The notes: generated by a model from the letters alone, not told the origin. A stretch of 64,000 nt of DNA from Thermanaerothrix solaris (GCF_032334255.1 NZ_JAUHMF010000002.1:930001-994000), one strand, 5' to 3'. Counted from the first letter of the stretch, positions 1-8,979 are shown. Numbers and translations are program-made.

Positions 1-60
1 GAAATCGCCAAAGGCTTTGCTCAGATCCTCGGTCTGGATCATCCCCCTGCTCTCTTTCAT
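1..60 (-). CDS. ABC transporter ATP-binding protein, N-terminal fragment (cut by window edge)
   Basis: Only the first 20 codons are inside the window. They read leftward from an ATG at 58-60, directly after the lgt stop codon. The peptide ends TEDLSKAFGDF, the usual first beta strand and A-loop approach of ABC-type ATPases (xxDLSKxFG). A second in-frame ATG at 40-42 (MIQTEDL) is the more family-like start and has GAGAG about 8 nt upstream, so the true start may be there. No Walker motif is inside the window. Placement suggests the third gene of the CDP-alcohol phosphatidyltransferase-lgt operon. The substrate cannot be told. Confidence 0.6.
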   Translation of the reverse strand, partial: MKESRGMIQTEDLSKAFGDF

Positions 61-876
61 CTAGGACGCGGATTGGGAGGATTGTGGGCGTGGGCGATGA
101 CGCAGGTAGAGGGTCAAGGCAGAGGCAAGGGCTACGATGGCCATCAGGGTTTGATTAATGTTTAATCCGGCTACCGGGGATGGATCTAGGCGTAGAAATT
201 CCAATAGGAAGCGCCCGATCGGGTAGACGATTAGATAAACCAGGAATAAATCACCGGGCTTGCGCTGGGTGGAAAATCGTTTCTCAACCCACAGGATAAT
301 GCCGATGTTCATCAGATTCCACAACCCCTCATAAGCGAAAAGAGGGTGATAGTAAGCCTGATCCATAAACTCGGGCAAGCGATGAGCCGGGTCAATGTAA
401 ATTGCCCAGGGCAGATTTGTGGGCATACCATAGAGTTCCTGGTTGAAAAAGTTTCCCAGACGGCCGATGATCTGTGCCAGCGCCAATCCGGGCGCGATAA
501 TATCGGTCCAGGTAGCGAAGGACATGCCATGTTTGCGGGTGTAGAGGTAAAGCGCAATGACCCCACCGATAACGGCGCCGGGTATACCCAAACCACCGTG
601 CCAGATGGCGATGGCATCCAGCGGGTGGGTTAGGTAATACCAGGTAGTAATACCCTGTTTGACTAGAGAGGCCGGGGGAGTCAGAATATGCCACAGGCGT
701 GCTCCGATGACCCCGGCGATGAACACCCAGAACAACATATCCCAGGCGGCATCGGGATTTTCGCCATAGCGGCGGGCGCGTCGGCTGGAGATCCAGGTGG
801 CCAGCATTGCACCCCCTACGATCAATAAACCGTAAAATCGAATGGTTAATGGGCCGATATTGAAACCAGAAGGCAT
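61..876 (-). CDS. lgt: Prolipoprotein diacylglyceryl transferase
   Basis: Transfers the diacylglyceryl group of phosphatidylglycerol to the lipobox cysteine of prolipoproteins at the membrane, the first step of lipoprotein maturation. The 271-aa product has about seven hydrophobic segments. The family signatures are clear: HGGLGIPG at residues 93-100 and GRLGNFFNQELYG at 138-150, which carries the conserved Arg and Asn, plus GRFLLEFLR near residue 220. Length is normal. It starts 6 nt after the CDP-alcohol phosphatidyltransferase stop, so the two are co-transcribed; lspA, the next enzyme of the pathway, lies separately at 12.8 kb. Identification is secure. Confidence 0.96.
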   Translation of the reverse strand: MPSGFNIGPLTIRFYGLLIVGGAMLATWISSRRARRYGENPDAAWDMLFWVFIAGVIGARLWHILTPPASLVKQGITTWYYLTHPLDAIAIWHGGLGIPGAVIGGVIALYLYTRKHGMSFATWTDIIAPGLALAQIIGRLGNFFNQELYGMPTNLPWAIYIDPAHRLPEFMDQAYYHPLFAYEGLWNLMNIGIILWVEKRFSTQRKPGDLFLVYLIVYPIGRFLLEFLRLDPSPVAGLNINQTLMAIVALASALTLYLRHRPRPQSSQSAS

Positions 877-882
877 AGATGT

Positions 883-1530
883 TTACTCCTTAGGCAAAGT
901 AGGCCGGCCAGGCTGGGCCGGCATGGATGACTGGCGAAAGATCAACCACAAGCGCTGGAGTGCGGTGAAATTGGCCAGCAAGGCAATAGCCCAAATGGCG
1001 ATGAGGGGACGATTGAGAATGAGGCAAGGCACCAAAACTAAAAACCGCTCAACGCGGGTCAGCAGTCCTCCCTCTACCCGAAAGCCCTGCGCCTCACCAC
1101 GCGCTTTGGTGTAGGAAACCATCAGTGAACCGCCCGCCGCCAAATAAATCAGGATAACAGAGATTGGATCAGCCCGGGAGAGATAATAAACCAACAGTCC
1201 GCCCCATACCAGCAGTTCAGCGTAGCGGTCGGTCACCGAGTCCAACACACCACCAAAAGGGGAGGGTGAACCGCGCAGACGTGCTAATGCCCCATCCAGG
1301 GCATCGAGCGGCCAAATGACGAGCAATAGCCATCCCGCCCAGGTGATTCGCCCTTGTGCCAGCCAGAAGGCGGCCAAAATGTTTCCGGCCAGCCCGGCCA
1401 GGGTGACGGCGTTGGGGGTGACCCCTAAACGGGCCAATCCAAGCGCTATGCGTTCAAGGAGAGGTTTAAAGCGCTGGCGCAAAAAGGCGGTCAATGTTTG
1501 AGGAGATTGTTTCGGGACGTGAGGCTTCAA
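883..1530 (-). CDS. CDP-alcohol phosphatidyltransferase family protein
   Basis: Integral membrane enzyme that moves a phosphatidyl group from a CDP-lipid to an alcohol acceptor. The full signature is present without a mismatch: D76-x2-D79-G80-x2-A83-R84-x8-G93-x3-D97-x3-D101. The rest of the 215 aa is five to six hydrophobic helices. Such small stand-alone members include PgsA (glycerol phosphate acceptor) and inositol-phosphate or archaetidylinositol-type synthases; the acceptor cannot be decided from the signature. It is the first gene of an operon with lgt, which would fit phosphatidylglycerol phosphate synthesis because Lgt consumes phosphatidylglycerol. That link is inference. Confidence 0.88.
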   Translation of the reverse strand: MKPHVPKQSPQTLTAFLRQRFKPLLERIALGLARLGVTPNAVTLAGLAGNILAAFWLAQGRITWAGWLLLVIWPLDALDGALARLRGSPSPFGGVLDSVTDRYAELLVWGGLLVYYLSRADPISVILIYLAAGGSLMVSYTKARGEAQGFRVEGGLLTRVERFLVLVPCLILNRPLIAIWAIALLANFTALQRLWLIFRQSSMPAQPGRPTLPKE

Positions 1531-1563
1531 TATAGTTCTCCTTCCTTGCGGCCATTTTGACGT

Positions 1564-1592
1564 ATGCTATCCCAGCGTGGTAAAAAAGTCAA
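1564..1592 (-). promoter_or_regulatory. Putative sigma-70 promoter for the CDP-alcohol phosphatidyltransferase-lgt operon
   Basis: On the minus strand, TTGACT (1587-1592) is followed after 17 nt by TAGCAT (1564-1569). The first gene starts at 1530, giving a leader of about 25-30 nt. It lies in the gap between ftsK and this operon, the only intergenic space available. The -10 box matches at four positions. Confidence 0.5.
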
Positions 1593-1625
1593 GTTTGATC
1601 GTTAAATGTCGAGTCCGGCGCAAGA

Positions 1626-3815
1626 TCAGGCTGTTTCTTCATCGGGATCGGTGTCTTGGTCGTCCTCTTCGGGGGGAAGCAATACCTCGCGTTCTCGCCC
1701 CCCTCCTTGCGCCGGCCCCACAATCCCCATGGCTTCCAGTTCATCTAGAAGCCGCGCGGCGCGGGGGTAACCGATGCGTAGGCGGCGCTGCAAGAGCGAA
1801 GCGCTGGCGCGCTGGGTGCGTCGTACTAGGGCAATGGCTTGTTCTAGCAAATCATCGGCCTCGTTGTCATCTTCTTGCAAGAGGGCTTCCCAGGGTGCTT
1901 CTTGAGGTTCGGTGGCTTGTTGGTGCCAGTAAGCAACGACACGATTGATTTCCGAATCTTTCATGATCACCCCCTGGGCGCGGATGGGGGTACCAACCTC
2001 GGGGTTCAGGAACAACATATCGCCCCGCCCTAGTAAGGCTTCGGCACCGTTGGTATCGAGGATAACCCGCGAATCTACGGATGAGGCCACGGCAAAGGCG
2101 ATCCGGGCCGGGAAGTTGGCCTTGATCAATCCGGTTAAGACATCGGTGCTGGGGCGTTGGGTGGCGATGACCAGGTGAATGCCAGTAGCGCGGGCAAGTT
2201 GCGCCAGGCGCACCAGACTGTGTTCGGTTTGATCCGGTGCTGACATCATTAGGTCAGCCAGTTCATCAATGATGATGACAATGCGCGGTAGGCCGGGCTG
2301 ATTCTTGCGCGCTTGTTTGGCGTTATAAGCGTTCAGGTCACGGGCGCGGGCAGCCTCAAACAAACGATAGCGCTGGTCCATCTCGGTCAGTGCCCAGCGC
2401 AATACCGCTAACATGCGTTCAATCTCGGTTTCAACTCGTCCCAAAAGGTGTGGCAGACCATCGAACCGCGCCAGTTCCACCATCTTAGGATCCATGATGG
2501 CGAGGCGCAGTTGCTCTGGGGTATTGTTCATCACCAGGCAGGTGATCAGGCTGGCCAGGCAGACGGATTTTCCTGACCCCGTTGTCCCTGCAATCAATAG
2601 ATGGGGCATACGTTCTAAGTCGGCAACCACGGGCTGGCCGGAAACATCCCGCCCTAAGGCCAGCGCCAAGGGAGAACGCAGACGTTGAAAGGTTTCTGAC
2701 TCGAGTATGGGTCGTAGACGCACGGGTGTGGTTGTGCTGTTAGGCACTTCAATACCTACGTAGGAATGGCCGGGTACCGGAGCCTCGATGCGCAGGCGTT
2801 CAGCCGCCAACGCTAGTGCCAAATCGCGGTTCAGGCTCGAGATCTGCGAAACGCGGACTTTCTGGCGCGTGGGCTGACCATCTGGGCCAAGGCGCTCGAT
2901 GAAACCCGGTTCAACCGCGAATTGGGTAACGGTAGGACCACGCCGATAGCCCACAACCTGAGCCGGTAGGCCAAACTCGGCTAATGTCTGTTCGATTTTT
3001 CGGGCAACAGCGAGAATACGTTCTTCATCCACCCCGTTGGTTTCCTCTTGGATCAGCAGATTCAATGGCGGCAAGCGCGGATCACGCCCGGGGTTGACGA
3101 TGGTAACCGGAACAGCGCCGGGAGCGGGATGGGGTGAAGGGGAAGGTGGTGCTGAAGGTGATGGTGCTTGCGTGACCGCCTCGGTGGGGGAGGACGTGAC
3201 CAGGCGCTGACGTTCCTGCTCCACCCAACGCTTTACCGCTGCAAGGGCACGTTCCCACAGACCAAGACCGATCAACGTCAGCCCCACCCAAAGGGTAAAC
3301 CATAACAATATATTGAGCGGGGGGAGCAGAATACGGGCGCTGAGAGTACCCAATGCCCAGCCGATGATACCGCCATCAAGCCCGGATTCAGCGCGTTCCA
3401 GATCCAACCCTTCCATTATGCTCAACCAGGCCATCCAGGCGAAAAGCGCCCCTTCCAGGCTGAGGAAGCGTTTGAGGAAATGAATCGGGGCACTTCCGCC
3501 ATGTCCCCATAGAATCTGTGCCCCTAGATAAGCCAAGAGTATGATCAGACCATATCCCCCTAAGCCAAAGCCGCGCTTGAGCAATAAGCCCCAGGGAGAA
3601 ATAAGGCTGCCCTGGCTGAGTGAGGTCATTCCCAGTAGGCTAAGTACTGCCAGAATGAGCAGGCTTAACCCTGCTGCATCTCGTCCGAAACGCTCAACCA
3701 GCATCCACGCCTTAACGACGTTGCCCAGCCAGGAACTCGAAGGTTCAGATCCGGCAACCGGAGACGGTGTTGCTTCTGAGCGGCGGTCAGATGCTGATCG
3801 AGGGCTTACACGCAT
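1626..3815 (-). CDS. ftsK: DNA translocase FtsK/SpoIIIE
   Basis: Septal DNA pump that clears chromosome ends during division. The 729-aa protein has an N-terminal membrane region of about four helices (roughly residues 30-185), a Pro-rich linker (about 205-235), the beta-alpha domain, and an FtsK ATPase core with Walker A GTTGSGKS near residue 410 and Walker B IVIIIDELADL near 515. A C-terminal winged-helix gamma domain (about 655-715, ASLLQRRLRIGYPRAARLLDELE) reads KOPS-like guide sites. Length and order are those of short-linker SpoIIIE-type proteins. It overlaps the upstream S1-domain gene by 10 nt, so the two are translationally coupled. Confidence 0.95.
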   Translation of the reverse strand: MRVSPRSASDRRSEATPSPVAGSEPSSSWLGNVVKAWMLVERFGRDAAGLSLLILAVLSLLGMTSLSQGSLISPWGLLLKRGFGLGGYGLIILLAYLGAQILWGHGGSAPIHFLKRFLSLEGALFAWMAWLSIMEGLDLERAESGLDGGIIGWALGTLSARILLPPLNILLWFTLWVGLTLIGLGLWERALAAVKRWVEQERQRLVTSSPTEAVTQAPSPSAPPSPSPHPAPGAVPVTIVNPGRDPRLPPLNLLIQEETNGVDEERILAVARKIEQTLAEFGLPAQVVGYRRGPTVTQFAVEPGFIERLGPDGQPTRQKVRVSQISSLNRDLALALAAERLRIEAPVPGHSYVGIEVPNSTTTPVRLRPILESETFQRLRSPLALALGRDVSGQPVVADLERMPHLLIAGTTGSGKSVCLASLITCLVMNNTPEQLRLAIMDPKMVELARFDGLPHLLGRVETEIERMLAVLRWALTEMDQRYRLFEAARARDLNAYNAKQARKNQPGLPRIVIIIDELADLMMSAPDQTEHSLVRLAQLARATGIHLVIATQRPSTDVLTGLIKANFPARIAFAVASSVDSRVILDTNGAEALLGRGDMLFLNPEVGTPIRAQGVIMKDSEINRVVAYWHQQATEPQEAPWEALLQEDDNEADDLLEQAIALVRRTQRASASLLQRRLRIGYPRAARLLDELEAMGIVGPAQGGGREREVLLPPEEDDQDTDPDEETA

Positions 3816-4762
3816 TCAGCACACACAAAGCCTAATCCCAAGCGGCGACGTTCCACATCAATATGAAGAATGCGCACCTGCACCGCCTGGCCAACCTGGA
3901 GAACATGATCCGGGCCTTTTGTTCCGGGTGGTAGGTTCATTGAGGAGACGTGAATCAAGCCTTCCACCCCTTCTTCAAGACGGGCAAACGCGCCGTAAGG
4001 GGCTACAGCCGTGATCCAGGCGGGAACAATGTCACCGGGTTTATACCGCGCAGCCAGGGTGAGCCAGGGGTTGGGCATCAAGCGTTTGATGCTCAGCGCA
4101 ATACGGGCATTTTCTTCAGAGACCTGCAAAACCAGCACGCGCACTTCGTCGCCAACTTGGACAATATCGCGGGGGTGTTGCACGCGCCCCCATGAAAGTT
4201 CAGAGACGTGGATGAGCCCTTCTACGCCTCCCAGATCCACAAAGACGCCGAAATCAGTGATGTTTGTCACCCGCCCAGTCATCACCGTGCCTTCTTTCAA
4301 CGTATCAAAGAGGGCGCGGCGCTTCCCTTCACCAGCCAGGGCCGCGCGTTCTGAAAGGACGATGCGATTTTGAGCCGGTTCACATTCGATGACCTTGAGG
4401 CGCAGGGTGCGGTTTAAATAGGCTGAAAGGGCGGCGCGACGTTTTTCTCCTTCCAGGTTGCCGCTAATATCCACCAAGTGAGAGATGGGCACAAATCCCT
4501 GGATCCGTTCGCCCTGTACCAACAATCCCCCCCGATTGAACCCATACACACGTAAGGTGAGCACCTCATCATTTTCAAAGACCTGCCGCACATATTTCCA
4601 ATCGGTTTCGCATAAATCCGCCTGAAGCATGGGACGGATTTCATACGTGCGGCAGTCGGGCATGATGGCGGCCTCATTGGCGAGCACAGACGCCCACCAC
4701 CCCTCGTCGAGTGGTTCGGGTGATGAGGTCTCGGTCATGGTGGTCATTCGTTTGGTGACCAT
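3806..4762 (-). CDS. S1 RNA-binding domain protein (ribosomal protein S1-like, three S1 domains)
   Basis: A 318-aa protein with three OB-fold S1 repeats: a divergent first at about residues 60-125, a classical second at about 140-210 (GRVTNITDFGVFVDLGGVEGLIHVSEL), and a third at about 230-305 (APYGAFARLEEGVEGLIHVSSM). Proteins of this type bind single-stranded RNA and help 30S initiation on structured mRNAs, but three repeats is fewer than the six of proteobacterial S1, so it may be an S1 homologue or an accessory RNA-binding protein. I use the ATG at 4762 (MVTKRM) because GGGGAGGA sits 5-6 nt upstream; an ATG 7 codons earlier lacks a ribosome site. The tail carries a short Cys pair (CAEC). 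It overlaps ftsK. Confidence 0.85.
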   Translation of the reverse strand: MVTKRMTTMTETSSPEPLDEGWWASVLANEAAIMPDCRTYEIRPMLQADLCETDWKYVRQVFENDEVLTLRVYGFNRGGLLVQGERIQGFVPISHLVDISGNLEGEKRRAALSAYLNRTLRLKVIECEPAQNRIVLSERAALAGEGKRRALFDTLKEGTVMTGRVTNITDFGVFVDLGGVEGLIHVSELSWGRVQHPRDIVQVGDEVRVLVLQVSEENARIALSIKRLMPNPWLTLAARYKPGDIVPAWITAVAPYGAFARLEEGVEGLIHVSSMNLPPGTKGPDHVLQVGQAVQVRILHIDVERRRLGLGFVCAECV

Positions 4763-4817
4763 AAATTCCTCCCCGATAAACACAGATAAAATGAAATCCG
4801 ATCCCTGAGGGATCGGG

Positions 4818-6722
4818 TTACCCCCGCGTTGACGGTATTTGAGACTGGCGTTGATTTTGTTCTTCCATTTCCAGGAGGGCTCTGGCTACGGCTTCTATGG
4901 CAACCTTCTGCTTCCGATAAAGATCGGCTTCCGACATTGCTAGGCGCGCGGCAACCTCGCGTACCTTTTTACCTTGGACGAACTTTAATTCTAGTATATT
5001 ATACAACACCCATTCGGCTGTGAATCGCCTTTCCCCCTCAGGACGCACCCTTTCAATGGCTTCTTTTAGTACGGCTCGCAGCGCATTGGAGACGTTTCCA
5101 TCGTAGGCTTCAACCGCGCGTTGGACAATACTTAGTCGTAGGAGGGGGCTTTGCGTCAGTTTTGGGCCACCCCAATAGTGGGATAGTGCCTCGCGCACCC
5201 ATTGGGCCAGATCAGTGGGTTCGGGCGGTACATTTTGTAAGGCTGCATTCTGATGATAACGGCCACTGGCGCGCAAACGCTGGATAAGTTCGGTCTGTGA
5301 GGTCAAGGTACGCAGGGATTCGAATACTTCGCGCTGCAAACGGTAGTCTTGCAGCGCCAGGACCATGCGGGCGGTTAGCGTAGCCAGGGCCTGCTCTTGT
5401 TCGCTATCCAATTCCAGGTTATCCACATTACTAATACCTAAAACACCCAGTATTTGAGGCTCACCTTCTGCATCTTCATCCATGAGAGGGATCAGCACAT
5501 CGTTGCCCCAGCGAAAACGCCCGCTTAGACCGCCATTTTGAGCCAAAATTTGATTGAGGGAGGCGTTAGTGTGGTTATTTTCCAGCCCGGTTTTTCCCAC
5601 CCACACCAGAAGTTCAAGACCTTGCGCGTCCAGAGCCGCAACATATGCCCCCGGTGCTTGCAACCGATCACAGACGGCTGCCAAAAGGGCTTCCAGGAAT
5701 TGACGCAGGTCGTTGCGGGTTAGCAAGCGGGTTTCCAGCCGGCGCAGCAGTTCGAGGTCATTTTTGTCTTTACCGTCAAACAACCATTGTTCTAGCAAAG
5801 GGAAGAATAAAGTGATCAGATATTCGCTCAGTAATATGGTGGCGACCATGGTCATTGGCACCAAAGCGGAGTAAGGAGTGCCAAACTGCTCGCCGGTGCG
5901 GCGTACAATGGTGACTGCAGCCAGGGTAAGGCTGGCGGTTACAGGGCCGCGCAGGATCCACTTGAGCAAACGGCTCTTCACGGTGCGATCTGGCCAGCCC
6001 ACCCCAAAGAACGCCACTGCGTAAGCCATGACCACAACCAATCCCCCCACCAGGAAGGTGTTGATTACGGAAAAAAGCCAGAAAAGTGTAACATGGCGCG
6101 CCGCTAGGGCTGAACCAAAGAGCAGATAGGGAAAAGAGCCTAATGCTGGCGCAATGGAACCGATCAACAAGTAGAACATACGACGGCGGCCGGTTGAGGT
6201 GGTAGAACGTCGGAAGGCACGTACCAGGTTGTAGCCGCTGATACCCATGGCCAGGGCATAGCAGAGCGTGAAAAGATCCGTGAGGGGGGTTGGGCGCAGG
6301 TGCGGGGCGGGTGCGCCGTTCTGGACCAGTGGACCTACCAACCAGGGTGTTGGGAGTAGCATCAAAAAGACCACCGAGATCAGGTAGGCCAGGCGAACGA
6401 AAAAGCGCCGCCGGCCACGGCTGGGTTTGCCGGTAGTTTCCAACAGCGCATCTGAGAAGTGCAGATAGGCAGCGGGGAGTAAGATGATCCCAATCCATTG
6501 GGTACGTAGCCAAAAAGCCTGCTGAACCGGTTGGTTAGCCACGCTGGCTAGGGCTTCAGCCGTATAGACGATGACCACCGCCACCAAGATCAATGCAAAT
6601 GAACGGGCAACCCGATCGCGCAGATTGAAGGCCAATGCATATAACAACAACGCAAAGGCGGTAATGGCGACCCCGGCGACCAGAATCTGGTTGAGGGTGA
6701 TCAGTACAGTTAACATACCCAA
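4818..6722 (-). CDS. Membrane sensor: 7TM N-terminus, GAF-like domain, C-terminal helix-turn-helix-like region
   Basis: 634 aa. Residues about 1-250 are seven or eight hydrophobic helices in the style of the histidine-kinase N-terminal 7TM sensor region, followed by two more helices to about 300. A coiled stretch (LELLRRLETRLLT) leads into a GAF-like domain at about 335-460 (APGAYVAALDAQGLELLVWVG, then VLGVLGISNV). There is no histidine-kinase or cyclase catalytic domain. Instead the last 130 residues are helical and include LKFVQGKKVREVAARLAMSE, which resembles a sigma region 4 or LuxR-type helix-turn-helix. A membrane-tethered regulator is the simplest reading, but the DNA-binding role is inference. 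It lies between a GNAT gene (27 nt) and the S1-domain gene (55 nt) in one leftward run. Confidence 0.7.
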   Translation of the reverse strand: MGMLTVLITLNQILVAGVAITAFALLLYALAFNLRDRVARSFALILVAVVIVYTAEALASVANQPVQQAFWLRTQWIGIILLPAAYLHFSDALLETTGKPSRGRRRFFVRLAYLISVVFLMLLPTPWLVGPLVQNGAPAPHLRPTPLTDLFTLCYALAMGISGYNLVRAFRRSTTSTGRRRMFYLLIGSIAPALGSFPYLLFGSALAARHVTLFWLFSVINTFLVGGLVVVMAYAVAFFGVGWPDRTVKSRLLKWILRGPVTASLTLAAVTIVRRTGEQFGTPYSALVPMTMVATILLSEYLITLFFPLLEQWLFDGKDKNDLELLRRLETRLLTRNDLRQFLEALLAAVCDRLQAPGAYVAALDAQGLELLVWVGKTGLENNHTNASLNQILAQNGGLSGRFRWGNDVLIPLMDEDAEGEPQILGVLGISNVDNLELDSEQEQALATLTARMVLALQDYRLQREVFESLRTLTSQTELIQRLRASGRYHQNAALQNVPPEPTDLAQWVREALSHYWGGPKLTQSPLLRLSIVQRAVEAYDGNVSNALRAVLKEAIERVRPEGERRFTAEWVLYNILELKFVQGKKVREVAARLAMSEADLYRKQKVAIEAVARALLEMEEQNQRQSQIPSTRG

Positions 6723-6749
6723 CCCATGATCTGACCTGTCTTTACAATA

Positions 6750-7289
6750 CTAACGCAAGAGGCGACTGAAGAAAAGGGCGATATCCTGGTTGGCATAGTA
6801 GCGATCATGGAAACCGCTGAACTCGTAGCCAGCCTTGAGGGCGAGGTGAATGGCCGGCGTGTTTTTGGAACTCATCTCCAGCACGATTTTGCGCAGGCCA
6901 CGGGGCAATGCCCAGGATTCGGCAGCCAGCAACAACGCGCTGGCAATCCCCTGGCGGCGGAAGGGCGTATCAACCACCAGGTCAAGCACCCAGGCAGTGG
7001 CCGGCGCGCGCGAATCACTCAAGGTCAGGTAACCCACTGGTTTCCCGCCTAATAGGGCGACCAGCCCACCGCTGCGCTCAGACCATTCCTGCAAAAGGAG
7101 CGTTGGCGAGCGCGGGTACTGCAAGCGAGCGGTCCGAGGCAGGCGCACTTCGCGGAAGCCAATCGTAACCTGACCTTCTTCCAACAAGCGTTCCATTTGC
7201 CACACGTAATGGATTTCAACGGCGTGGTCCATGGCGACTAGATATTGTAAATCGGCAGAAAGTACAGGGCGAATTTCAATTTGAGGCAT
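6750..7289 (-). CDS. GNAT-family N-acetyltransferase
   Basis: 179-aa acetyl-CoA-dependent acyltransferase. The acetyl-CoA loop reads RRQGIASALL (about residues 111-120), in the R/Q-x-x-G-x-G/A form, after the beta strand ATAWVLDLVVDTPF; a C-terminal GYEFSGFHDRYY closes the fold. The N-terminus (IEIRPVLSADLQYLVAM) is typical of RimI-like members that modify proteins or small amines. The substrate is unknown. The start is supported by GGAGGATG 8 nt upstream, which lies inside the end of the preceding gene, so translation is probably coupled. Confidence 0.85.
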   Translation of the reverse strand: MPQIEIRPVLSADLQYLVAMDHAVEIHYVWQMERLLEEGQVTIGFREVRLPRTARLQYPRSPTLLLQEWSERSGGLVALLGGKPVGYLTLSDSRAPATAWVLDLVVDTPFRRQGIASALLLAAESWALPRGLRKIVLEMSSKNTPAIHLALKAGYEFSGFHDRYYANQDIALFFSRLLR

Positions 7290-7295
7290 GTAGAG

Positions 7296-8003
7296 TCATC
7301 CTCCATCAGGAGCGAGAATGCGCACAGAGATCACGCAAGCCGGAAAGGGCTGGTTGGTGTTATCATAAACAACCAGACGCAATTCATAGTCGCCGGGGGT
7401 GACCATTTCGGTATCCCATTCACCACTGCCCTCCCCACCAAGAGGTTGGTCTATGATGGGACGGTTACCGGCGGCAATCGTCAACCAATCTTCAGAACCG
7501 ATAGCGCGATATTCGTATTTGTAAAACCCCAGATTGGGAACGTTGACCGACCCGCGTAAGACCACTTTCCCCTGCAAGGTACCTCCGTTTTTAGGGTTGG
7601 TCCATTCAATCTGACCCGGGACACATCCTTCAGCAGCCGGTGTGGCGGGCAAAAGGGTTGCGGTGATCGCGGGAGTGGGAGCGGTCGGCGCGGTAAGAGG
7701 AGCGGCAAGCGGCGTTTCGAGCAGGGCAACGGTGGGGGTCGGTAACGGTTGCAGAGTGGTCGCCGCAGGGTAGACAAATGAAACGGTGATAAATTCCAGT
7801 AGTGCCAGGCCGATGACGAATACCAGCAACGTTAGTGCCCCGCGCAAACGCATCAGTGCGCTCTCCCGTTCAAGCCCAAAGACGGCACCGCGCCAATCCT
7901 CCCAGGCGCGAATCAGATTGCGTAGTCCAACCAGGGCCGCAATCCCCAGAACCACGTAGATCCAGGTTTCGTAGATTTTCAGAAAACGCAGCAGGTCGTC
8001 CAT
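7296..8003 (-). CDS. Hypothetical membrane-anchored protein with extracytoplasmic beta-rich domain
   Basis: 235 aa, family not recognised. There are two hydrophobic segments (about residues 10-32 and 53-78), then a Pro/Thr/Ala-rich linker (about 85-125), then a folded C-terminal domain of about 100 residues with alternating strands (VVLRGSVNVPNLGFYKYEYR, DYELRLVVYDN) that looks like an Ig/fibronectin-like sandwich. The linker composition is typical of surface-exposed stalks. It lies 6 nt upstream of the GNAT gene and 41 nt downstream of punA. AGGAG is only 2 nt before the ATG, which is short. Confidence 0.7.
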   Translation of the reverse strand: MDDLLRFLKIYETWIYVVLGIAALVGLRNLIRAWEDWRGAVFGLERESALMRLRGALTLLVFVIGLALLEFITVSFVYPAATTLQPLPTPTVALLETPLAAPLTAPTAPTPAITATLLPATPAAEGCVPGQIEWTNPKNGGTLQGKVVLRGSVNVPNLGFYKYEYRAIGSEDWLTIAAGNRPIIDQPLGGEGSGEWDTEMVTPGDYELRLVVYDNTNQPFPACVISVRILAPDGG

Positions 8004-8044
8004 GGCTCCTGGTTTTGTGCTGCGGTGGGGACAAGGGGATTGGG

Positions 8045-8884
8045 CTAAGCCGGAAGCCGTTTGAGCACACCGCGGATTAGCGTGGTCAGTTTTGGCACCA
8101 GTACTTTCCCGGCTTGCAGCACTTCTTCGTGAGTGGTGATCGTGTTTCCATCCAGGTTGGCTTTATTGCTGATGCCCGAAAGGCCCAGGACGCGCATTTT
8201 GCCGTGGCGGGCAACGGTCACCTCTGGAACGGTGGACATGCCCACCGCATCTGCTCCGATCAGGCGCAAGAATCGCAGGTCGGCGGGGGTTTCAAAGGAA
8301 GGGCCAGCCAAGCAAATGTAAACGCCTTCACGTAGGGTGAGGTTGGCTTCAACCGCTGCGGCACGGCAGTAGGTCATCAATTCGCGATCATAAGCCTGGC
8401 TCATGTCCGGGAAACGCTCGCCGAACTCATCTAGGTTTGGGCCACGCAAGGGGTTTAAACCAGCCATACCGATGAGGTTAATGTGGTCGGTGATCAGCAT
8501 CACATCACCGGGTTCAAAGGTCGGGTTGACTGCACCGGCAGCATTGGTGACGATCAATGTGGAGATACCCAGGCTTTGCATCACTCGGATAGGGAAGGTG
8601 ACCTGGGCCATGGTGTAACCTTCGTAGTAATGCGCCCGCCCCTGCATGGCCATCACCACCTGACCTTCCAATTCCCCCACAATTAACCGCCCGCTATGCC
8701 CTGGAACAGTTGAGACCGGCCAGTGTGGAATATCGCGATAATCCACGATCGTGGGGTTGGCGATGTGTTCGGCCAGGCTGCCTAAGCCTGATCCCAAGAT
8801 CAAAGCGACCCGAGGTTGAAGGGGAAGTTTGGAGCGAAGGTAATCACGGGCCTGATAAATCCTTTCCAGTGTATGCGTTTCCAT
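8045..8884 (-). CDS. punA: Purine-nucleoside phosphorylase (inosine/guanosine type)
   Basis: Cleaves inosine and guanosine with phosphate to base plus ribose 1-phosphate in purine salvage. The 279-aa trimeric-type (PNP class II, MTAP/PNP family) protein shows the phosphate loop LGSGLGSLA near residue 30, the RAHYYEGY block, TNAAGAVNP with GDVMLITDHINL in the middle, and GMSTVPEVTVARH plus GISNKA near the base-binding end. The Asn in ISNKA and the Glu in GPSFETPAD fit 6-oxopurine preference. First gene of the leftward run toward ftsK, with an extended -10 promoter upstream. Confidence 0.93.
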   Translation of the reverse strand: METHTLERIYQARDYLRSKLPLQPRVALILGSGLGSLAEHIANPTIVDYRDIPHWPVSTVPGHSGRLIVGELEGQVVMAMQGRAHYYEGYTMAQVTFPIRVMQSLGISTLIVTNAAGAVNPTFEPGDVMLITDHINLIGMAGLNPLRGPNLDEFGERFPDMSQAYDRELMTYCRAAAVEANLTLREGVYICLAGPSFETPADLRFLRLIGADAVGMSTVPEVTVARHGKMRVLGLSGISNKANLDGNTITTHEEVLQAGKVLVPKLTTLIRGVLKRLPA

Positions 8885-8970
8885 GGGCTTTCAATTCCTG
8901 TCCTTATAGAGAATAATAACCTGCCACAGTGGCTTTCTGCAGTGGGATTGAGCGCTCCCTGACAGGTTTG

Positions 8971-8979
8971 ATTATATCA
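8971..8979 (-). promoter_or_regulatory. Extended -10 promoter for punA
   Basis: Minus strand TGATATAAT: a perfect TATAAT at 8971-8976 preceded by the TGn extension. No good -35 box is visible, which is normal for extended -10 promoters. The predicted leader to the punA ATG is about 80 nt. Confidence 0.5.

Noticed and set aside
1..165. Open plus-strand frame across the window start and the lgt end
   Set aside because: It lies antisense to lgt, and the minus strand there has a good ABC ATPase start and lgt tail.
5776..6513. 245-aa frame in the 7TM-GAF gene
   Set aside because: It overlaps the hydrophobic 7TM part in another frame and has a composition typical of a shadow.
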